Translations under genes and position numbers: made by a program | The notes under the pieces: model-generated | Database searches by the model: none | Told to the model about the DNA's origin: nothing | The model's input: the letters and a program-made list of their open reading frames with translations, nothing else | Part shown: one piece after another, positions 52,101 to 62,100 of the stretch | Position numbering within the stretch: position 1 is the first letter of the stretch | How the letters are laid out: each line of letters begins with the position of its first letter | Assembly: GCA_013398955.1 (NCBI GenBank) | Contig: VWPU01010145.1 | Location: forward strand, 248,001 to 312,000 | Direction of reading: 5' to 3' | DNA length: 64,000 nucleotides | DNA from: Callaeas wilsoni | Taxonomy: Eukaryota > Chordata > Aves > Passeriformes > Callaeidae

Positions 52101-55100
52101 AAATAACTTTCAGGCACATCAGTCAATCAAATAAGGGTGCTACTGAAAAAAGATCTAAATATCTTAGTCACAACAAAGATGACTATTTTCAGAGAGGGCT
52201 CTGCACATTCTGTTTGCAGCTGCAGCCGAGCCCTAAAAAGAGAGGTCAACTGGGTTTGGAGGGAATCCAGCGTGAGGATCTGAATGAGCTCTGAAGCCTA
52301 ACCCTCCAGCTGAATATGAGCAGCTCGAGTCAGATCACGATTTTAGTTCGCTGTAGACATCAAGGGAGTTTTGAGGTGTCTTGACCGATACATCTGAGCC
52401 ATAAATCAATTTCTATTTGGGTCAGCAGAGTAAAAACATGTAATTTGTTTTCTTGCTGCCACTCTTCCGACCACTTTCAAAGAAGGGGTGTGGAGTAATG
52501 CTTAAGACTTAAATGGTATAAAAAGCAATATTTTTTTATCAGATGAATTGTATAAACTATTGCTTAAAGGACTCTTAGGTGCATTCAGTATCTTATGAAC
52601 ACAGGTACTACAGCATGAGAAGTGAGGGGGTGAGAATCAGGGGGCCAGTTCCTCACCTGGTATAAAATAGCATACATACACTGACCCGTTGTGTTTCAGA
52701 TCCTCTGAAGAGTTGAATGGTAGTGTCAGAGATTACCTAAAAAAGAAAAAAACACACAGAAATATACAATCTATGATTTAAAGGCTTAAATTTTGATGTT
52801 GATGGACACACAACCTCATGGAGGCACTCACTACTCAGGTGGACTGACCTTTTCAGCAGATATAGAGCAGATGTTTCCCGGGTGAAAATAATGATAACCC
52901 AATGGTGAGGTTTTCCCACAGAGAGCAAATGCAGAGTGCTACTGGCTCTTTCATGCAGTGCAGCAAGGATAACAAGAACAGGTGGGATGCTGAAATTATT
53001 TGATTTAAGCTGGAAGTGAGACACATAGTATTTTAAGGGAGAAGATGATTAAATAAAGGGTAATGTTATCAAGGGAAATGGCAAATTCTCGCTCTCCTCT
53101 TATTTGTAAACTGAGCTGAAAACCTTGGTAGCTGTTGGAGTTTCTGCAAATGCATCTGAAATACCATGGTGTAGGATTTAATGACTCCTTCCGTCCATCA
53201 TCTCAATGGGGTGTGAGTCTCCAGATAGGGCAATGGGGATTAGCTTCCAAAAGTGCATGAGAGAAGGAACCTGGCAGTAGGCTATAGGCAGGTTCTGCTA
53301 TAAATGAAGACACAGCCACCCTCAGTAAAGAGAATCTGAGGATTTGGGAAGATGGGGAAATGCTTAAGAACTTATTTCTTCAACAGTTTTTAGACTGAGA
53401 AACAGCTGGATGTTGAGTCGTTTCCTCTTACTGTTTGAATGACAATGTGTTGTACTCCTTCGAGCCCTTTGCCTCTCACTTTGTTTATGAAGGCCAACAG
53501 TTATGTCCCACGTGGGTTTGCTGTGTGAGGAAATGTCTTTGTCTCAAGCACATCTTTTACACCCAGTTAAAATAAACAAACTGCATACTCTACTTTCTTT
53601 AATTCCTTGGAGGTTCAGTGGACTTTCAAAGAACTTATTACATCTTCCTTCACCTGGCAAAACATTTGCTATTGTGAAGGAGATGTCTTCTCCCTGAAGA
53701 ATGATTTCTGTTTGCCCAACAGTAATGGAGCACTTCCGTGGACCTGGGTGGCACGTCATCAGAGAGATGTTCTGATTCCCATGTGTGCCAGGAACGATTT
53801 TTATCAGGATGATTCGTGGCTCTTACCTTTGCATAAATACAGGTCATCTGATGCATTTTGATGAATGATTTGTTAACTACTTATCTGTGCACCTTTTTCT
53901 ATTGCTGTCTTCTTGGAGGAATTACCTCTGATCTTTCCATGATATACACATCCTACAGGTGTTCTTGGGATCACAGAACCGCCACAGGCAAAGCTCTTAC
54001 CCAGGGATCTGTATAATTTTACAATTTGAAAGACTGATGGGTGTACTTCTGCTGTATCCCATGGCATTTGAGGAAGAATTTAGTTTCCCTGAGGCTAAGG
54101 AATGACCCAGGGTTCCCTGCTGGAGGAACTTGCTGTTGGATCACAGGTTCAGGATGGTTTAGTGTAGCTGAGATCTCTGGTATGTAGGAAATACTGGAGA
54201 AGATATAGCTGCAATCGTAAAAAAGAGTCATAGAAAAGGGGACTCAAATCTAGGCATGGATCAGGGAGGAGGAGATTTGCGTGACAGTATTAATGTGAGG
54301 TTCATAAACTCCTAACTAGGTTCATAACGCTGACTTTCCAATAGAGTTATCCATTCAGACAAACATACTATCATAAACAAAGCCTGGAGACAGTCAGACA
54401 CAGAACGTGGAGATATGTACTTCTGAAAATGTAACTTTTTCCTAGAAAATAATCTATTTAACAGATCTTCTAAAAACAAGGAAGACAGGAAGAGGGTCAC
54501 TGAAGAAGCAACGAGAATGGTTACTGTCAAGGTAAAATATGTGTTAAGTATGATTCTGGACAAGCCAAGTGACCTTTGCCTGCTGGCAATTTTCTTCAGT
54601 AGAAACTTAAATTGTGTTTTAAATAGCAAATTAGATTGCACCCCAAGGACGACAGAACTCATCTTCCTGTCTGAACTGCTGTTACTTGGCAGAGCAAGTT
54701 AAAATAATTTAAAAACAATAACAAATAATCTAGTTTTTTAAAAAAAGAATGCTTTTTGTAGAATTATTCAGAATCTATTTACAAAATGTCTGTTGAATTT
54801 ATCGATGATAACGCTTTAATCCAAGGTTTTTTACATTCATTCAGCAAAATGCTATGAACATGAGTAGGGACAACTGAGGTTATTCCTTTGTCTTCATAAG
54901 ATCAACAAAATGGATGGAATGAGAGGTAAATCTAAAACATGCTACCACTGGAGATGCCTGTACTAAATGCAGGCATTCTCAAAAACTCATGTGCAGTCCT
55001 GCACGTCTGTTTCTTCTGATGGGCACAATAGTACAACACAGTTTTGGAAATCTAATTCAGTGCAGAAGACATATAGGGGGTTTTGAAGATTATACATTCC

Positions 55101-55427
55101 CATGCCTTCCTCTTCTGCAGGGGTCATTGATGTTCTTACTTCCTTGAGTTTTGTATGATCCTAGGGACATTATTTTTCACATGTCTGCCTCTTATCCTGT
55201 TTAATTTTCTAGCCCTGATGGTTTCTGTCTGAAAGGTCTGAAGCTCACCTTACCTCCACACACTTCAGACGTGCCACTTCAATTGCCCCAGTCTAAAGAA
55301 AATCTGATAGCCAAAACCTGGGATGAGTGGGCGTGAAGGACTGGTGGCATATCACAAAGCTGTTCTTGATGGCTGCAGAAAGTCACAGGGTACGTATGGC
55401 TCTTAACACACCTGACTAGTGGCAGCA
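49146..55427. other. Intergenic or intronic DNA, no gene recognised
   Basis: A 6-kb AT-rich stretch. Open frames are at most about 116 codons and do not match a known family. A short CACATGCACATGCACACA-type dinucleotide-rich patch lies near 51460. The E-box palindrome at 53507 is listed separately. Confidence 0.5.
53507..53516. promoter_or_regulatory. 10-bp palindromic E-box
   Basis: CCCACGTGGG is a perfect palindrome around CACGTG, the canonical class-B E-box bound by bHLH factors such as MYC/MAX, USF and CLOCK/BMAL. No promoter or gene start is visible close by, so the regulatory reading is inference. Confidence 0.2.
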
Positions 55428-55680
55428 GTCTTCATCTCAGTGACTAGGAGTCTACAGGGCTGGATAGGATCCACCCTGAAGGTACTGAAGGAGCTGGCAG
55501 AAGAGCTGGCCTGCAGGAAGGCTCTGCAGAGGCATCTGGACATGTGTATGTGAGATGAGCCGAGGCTCTCAGGAGCACAGAAAGAAAGGGAGGCTGATTC
55601 CTGGGTTTGGTGCCTCAGGGTCATTGCAATCCCATAACTCCTGAGGCAGAGAGATGGTTGGAGACACCACAAAGATAACC
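55428..55680 (+). mobile_element. Internally deleted CR1 LINE fragment
   Basis: CTGGATAGGATCCACCCTGA then AGGTACTGAAGGAGCTGGC matches the CR1 ORF2 region encoding DGIHPxVLKELAE, with a one-base frameshift after CACCC. It is followed, after only a few bases, by GAAGGCTCTGCAGAGGCATC and TGGACATG with GAGCCGAGGC. These belong to the region downstream of the reverse transcriptase FADD motif, so several hundred bases of ORF2 between the two blocks are missing. The 3' end is not recognisable. It is a dead, rearranged copy. Confidence 0.65.
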
Positions 55681-56399
55681 TCTAAAATTATTCTGGGTGA
55701 ACTTCTTCACAGTTATAAATGAAACTAATTTCAGGCAAAGGAAAAGCATAATCCTCAATGTTCCACATCACTTTTGGGCAAGGGAGGAATGAATTTAAAT
55801 GTTAATATTATAGTCTAAGTAGACGACTCCTCTTTCAGCTGTTTTTCTCTTAACTCTCACCTACAACTCAGATACAACCAGGTCTCACTTGGAAATTCTC
55901 TACAGATGTTTGCCAAACATAGCTCACATTTTTACACCAGATAGTGTTTTCTCCAGCATGCATAAAATAAATTGATCCCTGCTTCTGCAAGTATCTGTAT
56001 TTGCAGGGAAAGCCTTGGTTCTTTTGCCTATCATACAGTCACAGTACATTGGAAAGAGATGGATTTTGCATTTATTTATCCCCTTTCAGCTGAAGGCTTT
56101 AAATCATTCTTAAAATATTAACTGTGTCTGAGGCAATTAGTCAGATAGTGAATTTTCTCAGTTTGGCTTTCCCGGACATGGAAAATGTAAGAGACTCCTT
56201 CAAGAGCACAGACCATGTCTGGTCTTGACTACAGTGGAGATTTCCAGTGATGGATGGTCACTTGTTGAAACCATCCCAAGTAAATGAGTAGCACCAATTT
56301 AAATCATGATGCAATAATACATTTTAGTCTGCTTTTTAAACTAAATACTGCTAGGGAGATGTTCAAAACAGTAGCGTGACAAGGGAGAGGCCACTGTAG

Positions 56400-57590
56400 C
56401 TCCATGCCCTTGAGTCCTACCTGTCATGAGCCTGAGCCTGTATTCGCAGTAGGCACTTGCACACAGAGCACACTTATAAACCACAAACATATGTATGTAC
56501 AGGGTTGGCCAAGCAGATCACAGACGGACACACAGAGGACTCAGATGAACACAAGCAGTGCCACTGGCCTCATTTTCCTCCTCTCTCTGACTGAGCAGGG
56601 CAGAAGTCTGTTAGGGGGAAAATTTATACACATGTATGCACAGTGTAGATCCTGCAGCAGCTGGGCTCGGACACCCAGATTGGCCTGTAGCTGTCCCTGG
56701 ATCCCAGGCTTCCCAGAAGCTGACAACTGGACATATGAGTCTCTGGAGGCAGAGTTCCACTCCATTTACTGGTAAAGACCTCTTTGTTCACACCAACACA
56801 CATACATCTGAATAAACTACCAAATCCCATAGTGGTTTCAGCAGATGTCTGAGACCTCCTGGACCCACCAGCAGCCACTTCCTCCAGGTTTCCCACTCCC
56901 AGACACACAGCTCTCTGGCTCCTAGGTCCCCTTACCTACTTGACAGCTCATAGCACTTGATCTTCACTGGTACCCACGGGGTGCTCATGTGCACACTTGC
57001 AGTGGCCCCAGGTGCTGTACCACGAATATAGGAGTTTTTGACCCCTGGTCCCAGGCCTGTGGCTGCACTCAGATCCTCATGCACACACATGCACACAGAA
57101 GAGAAAGTTCCTCACCCTGGGAAATGTAGAAAGGAATTGAATAGGATAAATTGTGCTGATGAGGTACAGTGCATGGCCAGGCACCTGTACTGACCATCAA
57201 ACTAATTACACACAAGGAGCATTTTTAATACACTTAGGCCTCCTTTTTCTCATAACCTTGGCCATCCCCAAAATTACTTTGATTCTCCCTCGTGCCATTG
57301 TTTTCTCCCCTAACCATCTCATAATAAATCATCTACAGCTCCAAAACCCTTTGCCTGCGTCCCATAATAAATCTCACAACTACACAGGCAGTGACCCTCC
57401 TCAGTCCAAAACATGCTCCAGACATCCACTCTGGAGTGTTCCCTTGCCAGTGGGGCTGAGGGTCCCCCAGGACAGCCCTGGGAGCAGCTGGGTTGGTGCT
57501 CATGTCCTTGAAAGGGGTGTTTGGGCTTCCTTGCTTGCCACCCTTGCCGGTGCTTATTTGTGTGTGTGGAGATGAGATTTTTACAGGTAA
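56400..57590. other. C/G-rich block of unknown origin, possibly repeat-derived
   Basis: Composition changes from AT-rich to C/G-rich DNA at about 56400 and back at about 57590. The plus strand contains many CCAG, CACACA and CCTCC motifs. On the minus strand it has TGTGTCCGTCTGTG and GATGATTTATTATGAGATGG-like stretches that remind me of avian endogenous-retrovirus or LTR-type repeats. I cannot define ends, a primer-binding site or a target duplication. Open frames of 123 and 140 codons (56404-56775 and 57153-57575, plus) have no recognisable domain and are likely chance frames. Confidence 0.3.
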
Positions 57591-58360
57591 GGGAACAATT
57601 TACACTAGAATAAATAACCTCTTTGCACCAATGCTAGTGGGTTTGCACTAAACTTGCTGTATTAACAGACTTGAATAAATTTGGCCAGATGCTCTGCTTC
57701 TGGCATAACTCTACTGGCATCAAAGAAGAAATGACAATTGTCCCTATAACCACGTTATTGAGCCTGGGAATATACCCAAGCCAGTCTTCTATTAAGTTTC
57801 CCTTCCCTGAGCCATCAAACATTAGCAGATGCAAGTTTTGTTTTGTTCTTTCTGATGCTGGAGTGATAGGGGAGAAAAAATTCCTTTTTGAGGTTAAATG
57901 AGAGGGAAACAAAAGTTCATGTACTTTCGTTTCTATGTTTTGTTGCTGCCTCCTCTTTGGTTCATCTTATGACAGGAAAGTGGTATGGAAAGGGAGAAAT
58001 GCAGAGTGAGAAAGAGACAGCAAACACTTATGCAAGAGAGCCTTGAATATTTCAGATGTTACATTAAATCCTTGCTTGTTTTTCAAGTTTCTCTTTATGT
58101 GCTTCAACAAAGCTCCCTTGAGCTTATGAAATCAGCTCAATTTCAAAAACAATTGCTAAAAGGAGAGTAGCTTCTTTTCCCAAGATTTCAAATCTTATTT
58201 TCCTAGACAAATTCATCCATTTTGCAATGTTCTGTTTGTAAAGACACTTTCTTGGTCTCAGAAACTCAAATGACTTCTAAGTTAGTTTTATAAAAGTAAA
58301 TATTTAACAGATGCATGACTGCACCTTGGAACTGTGGAGGAACATATTTTAACATCTTAC
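57591..58360. other. AT-rich stretch, no gene recognised
   Basis: Lies between the C/G-rich block and the exon-like segment at 58361. Open frames on both strands at about 57634-57912 are unrecognised. If the minus-strand exon candidate at 58361-58528 is real, this would be intron downstream of its GTAAGA donor. Confidence 0.4.
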
Positions 58361-58528
58361 CCGTTCACAATGATGTTTTCGTCTGCTCAGGTGGTGACCA
58401 CATGTGCTGTCTTTCTAATTTCATTACATACATAACAACAGTTATGAATAAAGATAATACAATAGTGACAGCTAGCATGTTCCCTTTTGTGGTGTGGAAT
58501 AGTTCTTTGCGAGTTTGCTGAAATCTAC
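58361..58528 (-). other. Candidate exon B: membrane-segment exon with stop codon
   Basis: On the minus strand a pyrimidine-rich CTAATTTTTGCAG precedes 58528 (3' splice site) and GGTAAGAT follows 58361 (5' splice site). Between them the frame starting at the third base is open for 53 codons and ends in TGA at 58367-58365. The other two frames are closed. It encodes a polar, basic lead-in (FQQTRKEL...TTKGN), a hydrophobic run of about 19 residues (MLAVTIVLSLFITVVMYVM) flanked by lysines, then a short tail containing WSPPEQ. This looks like a single-pass or tail-anchored membrane segment. The stop lies 4 nt before the donor, compatible with a 3'-UTR intron too close to trigger decay. I do not recognise the protein. 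Confidence 0.3.
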
Positions 58529-59192
58529 CTGCAAAAATTAGAAAGTTTTTAGCCAGGTTCCTTGAGCTGTTGCTGTAGCAGGAGAATGGCTGCAGTGGTT
58601 TGGGAATTTCTGTATGTGAAGTTTCCTGTCCTACCCTTTTAAAGTCAATGATAAACAGCTCTACAGCTGCAGTGAGACCAGAACCTTGTTGTTTGTATTC
58701 AAATAAATACAGGTTGGATGATCTCAGGATTGTGTACGTGCATACATAATTCTCCATTCTTCCACTCTCACTCTCCAAACCACACTTATTAGTCCATAGA
58801 TATTAAATTAAATAAATGCACATTGTCAAATCTCATATGAACTTCCAGTTTACACAGTTGATACAGCAAAATCATGTCCAGAAAGGCTCAAAGTAGGAGA
58901 GTCTAGCAATCACCCAGGAACCTAATCTTAGAACCTGAAATAAGCCATGCATAGCTACTGCAGTTGAATGTGCTATGGTGTACTCCCTATCAGGCTACCG
59001 CCTAGACAATTGAAATAAGTTTATATTTAAAGAATAAAAAAATTATTAGACAAAATATTCAGCGATCCCACACACAGATGCTGTGAAATTTTACATCAGC
59101 ACTGCTGTATTAATTTCTTGATAAAAGCCCAAATGTTTTTCTCATCTATCCATAAACTTGTAAAAAGATACTTAAGCAATTTTTCCCCATAC
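58529..59192 (-). other. Putative intron between candidate exons A and B
   Basis: The 664-nt stretch starts GTATGG (59192 downward) and ends TTTTTGCAG (to 58529) on the minus strand. Joining its flanks preserves one reading frame across a split glycine codon (G|GT). It contains no recognisable repeat. Confidence 0.25.
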
Positions 59193-59348
59193 CTTTCTTT
59201 ACCATTTCGGCACAATGTGATTGAAGCATAACTGGAGCCAGATGGCAAACACTACTTCTTTTAATGGCAAACTCATCACAGAAAGTCTTCATGAAAACTT
59301 TTCTTCAGCTTCATCCTAGCTTTACATTTTCCAAGAACTTCACAATTT
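59193..59348 (-). other. Candidate exon A: start-codon exon of a small spliced ORF
   Basis: On the minus strand CTCTATTTCTTTCTTTTAG precedes 59348 (strong 3' splice site) and AAAG|GTATGG follows 59193 (acceptable 5' site). An ATG at 59292-59290 opens 33 codons plus one base that run in phase into exon B. An in-frame TGA lies five codons upstream of this ATG, so it would be the true start. The spliced product is 87 residues, with the membrane segment at about residues 51-69. The ATG context is weak (T at -3). A second frame in exon A is open from its 5' end to a TGATGA stop, so exon A could instead be a terminal exon or part of a non-coding RNA. Confidence 0.27.
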
Positions 59349-59582
59349 CTAAAAGAAAGAAATAGAGCTTTTATTGAAAATGTTTCAACTTTTGCTCATC
59401 ATTAGTTGATTCTTTTCCCAAGGGTGTCTAGTGTGTGAAAAGCAGTGTTTTCCTTGATGGAGCATCGAAAGTCTGTGTCATCTGTTGGGCATCAGGATAG
59501 AAAAACCTCAAAATCATAGTGACCATCAGCCTGCTACAGTCTCCCAGACGAGGAGAGAGGCTTCAGACCCATAGCCAATGTT
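59349..59582. other. Stretch upstream of candidate exon A, nothing recognised
   Basis: It would be intron on the minus strand if exon A is real. No promoter-like CpG cluster is visible, so a first exon, if any, lies further away. Confidence 0.4.
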
Positions 59583-59660
59583 CACAGAATAGCTAAGGCT
59601 GGAACGACCTCTGGAGGTCATCTAGTCATCTAGATAAGAAGAGGACCTAGATGTCATCTT
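59583..59660 (-). mobile_element. CR1 LINE 3'-terminal fragment
   Basis: The plus strand CACAGAATAGCTAAGGCTGG, then AACGACCTCTGGAGGTCATC, then TAG matches the antisense CR1 3' end of the 'CACAGAATGGCTGAGGTTGG...GACCTCTGGAGGTCATCT' type. Similarity is lost soon after, where CATCTAG is duplicated. It is a short, 5'-truncated copy. Confidence 0.8.
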
Positions 59661-61951
59661 GTTCTCCCTGCTGTGATGACGGCATTGCTTAGGGGCAATG
59701 AAGTGCGCTCAGGTCAAGGGAAGCTGAGAATGGAACAGCTGATGTCTCCACAATACTCTGAGCTTCCCCCCTAAAAAGTACTTCCATCAGTTCTTCCTGC
59801 TCGAAAGAAAGATGCGCAGAAAATGCCTCTTCCTTTTCTGATTCCTTGGCGTTTCATTGGCATGAGGGACTTATGCAATAAAGGGGTCACATGTTTATCA
59901 TATCTTCCCAGGTAGCAGTGTCAGTTTTGGGGAAGTGCTGGGAGGAGGAGAAGGATACAAAACCTTCAGTTTTTCCTTTTGTTGTTTAATCTCAGTAAAA
60001 TTTACTTACTGATCAGTCCTTTTCCCTTCCCCACATCTCAGGAACTTCTCCTCACTGTTATTTTTCTGAAAACTTGGGGAATTCCCATTTTCTCCCTACT
60101 CAGAGGGAACCAATTCTGTAAGAACAAATAGCCCTGAGGAAGGTATATACCAGGTAGTTTGTAAGTACTCTTTAACTTACTAAATGGTGGATCCCCATTT
60201 TACTGCTACAAGTAAATAAAGTGAGGAATGTGATCAGGAGGCAATGCCTTGATCTCCTTGCTCACAGATTAATTAGTGAACTCAATTTCAGGTTAATTTA
60301 GGCAGTCTGGTTTTAAGTTCTGTTGGATATCTGAATGTATTTCAAGATAATTGTGTGCTGAAGTGCTTTGTACACTGGCAATATGCCCCGAGTAGTGTTT
60401 TGTGTCAATCAGGGGCAAGGAGCGGTACTTCATGGGCCAACAGAGAAAAGGGTCAGGATGTATTTTAATAGTGAGCAATCTCAAATAGGTTCCCAAATAG
60501 CTTGGATGAGAAAGCTCTTGTATCAGCTGCAGGAACTGTCAAAATTTTTTCGTAGGTTCTGACCCCTTGGACTTAAATAGAAATAAATGAAGAATGAGTA
60601 AGACAAATAAAGGAAAAAAATGTAAGAAATAGCAAATGTTTGGGGTTATAATCAACCAAACACCAAATAAACCCCCATGTGACATCCCCAAATCTGCCTG
60701 CCAAGCATGTGATTTACATCTTTTGCAAGAGGATTTAAAAGAAATGTCTAATAACATATTTGATTCTCTTAACCCTCTCCCCTTTTGTTACCTCTGTCCA
60801 TGACATTTAAGAGCACAGCTGGAGCCCCCCAAGCTAACTGAAGTCATATGATGCTTCGAGGGCAGCCAAACATCCCAGAAGCAGTAAGAGGCTGACAGGC
60901 TCAGCAACCCTAAAGCATAGCAAAGTGCTCTTTAAAAAGAGAGGGAAACAGAAAGACGAGGCAGAGAAAGTGGGTGGGGGGATGTGGGGTTGAGGATAGA
61001 GACTATTTGATAAAATTTGTCATGTCAATAAAAATATCCTTTTTAATTAAGTATTACATGTTTTTATTTTTCTTTTCTCCTATTCTAATGGAGGAGTCAT
61101 ACTGAATTATTTGTGGTATGTGAAGCATTGGAAAAAGAAACCTGGACAGAAGAGAGGCACAGATGTTTTCTATGTTCAATCACTTTTTTTAAAAAACATT
61201 CCTGGTTACCACGATTTGCTGCAGGGAGACAACTTTGTGGGCCACGTACTGAATGTCCTCCTGTGCTGTTTGGGGTCTGTGTGAATCAGTAGGTGTTCAT
61301 AAATCTCGGGAAGAGAGGGATGATCTGCTCAGGACCTGCTCCTGGAGCAGACATGCTGTGCTATCAGGCTCTCAGCAAAAGGCTCCTCTCATTATTCCTG
61401 CCAGGACAAAGTCCACATGGGACAGGTGTGGTTGTGTTGGGCCTTGCACTAGTGCCACCATCAGCAACAACTGTTCTTTCCTGCTGTGGACTAATTTAGT
61501 GGCTGGCAACAACTGTTAAAATTCCACGAAAAACAGGTGAAAAATGTTAGGATTTGCAGCTGGATATTAGAGCAAAATGCAGCCTAAGAGGTAAGAGGTC
61601 AGGGATGCTGTTCCTTGGCTTGAGTCCATGTGGCTGTAACTCCAGTCAAAACTGGCAGCATAAAGCCAAATGAATCCGGCTGTGGAGATGGGCTCCTGCT
61701 CCCTTGCATTGTTGAGATGGTGTGATGAGGAATGAAGGATTTTCACAGCTGTTGAGATCTCCATGACACTGTATAACTTTAGAATGAAGAAAAATTTTCA
61801 TTTAGGGGTGTGGGTTTTTTACACCAAAACCATCACATAAACATTATGGAAATATAAAAATGATCTTGAATCTTGAGCCTCAGAGAGGAAATTATACCTT
61901 GTAGAGGCAAAACACAAATATGATAAACTTCTTTATTCTTCATTCATTATA
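59661..61951. other. Intergenic or intronic DNA, no gene recognised
   Basis: AT-rich, with a purine-rich and G-rich patch at about 60935-61000. Overlapping open frames at 61253-61519 are under 90 codons and unrecognised. A good GTAAGT donor-like site lies on the minus strand near 59996, but I could not pair it with an acceptor to make an exon. Confidence 0.45.
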
Positions 61952-62100
61952 CAATCATAGAATGATGGAATGGTTTGGGTAGTAATGGAGCTTAATGGCC
62001 ATCAAGTTCCAAGCCCCTTGCCGTAGGCAGGGATGCCACTCACAAGACCAAGTCACCCAGGGTCCCATCCAACCTGGCCTTGAGATTTCCTATCTTTATT
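61952..62100 (-). mobile_element. CR1 LINE 3'-end fragment
   Basis: The clearest CR1 in the window. The plus strand reads AATCATAGAATGATGGAATG, then GTTTGGGTAGTAATGGAGC, then CATCAAGTTCCAAGCCCC, then GTAGGCAGGGATGCCACTC, then CCCATCCAACCTGGCCTTGA, the antisense of the CR1 3' end in order. It includes the terminal ATCATAGAATG-type repeat at its left end, so the 3' end is intact and the 5' end is truncated at about 62100. The AAACTTCTTTATTC flank shows no obvious target duplication. Confidence 0.88.
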
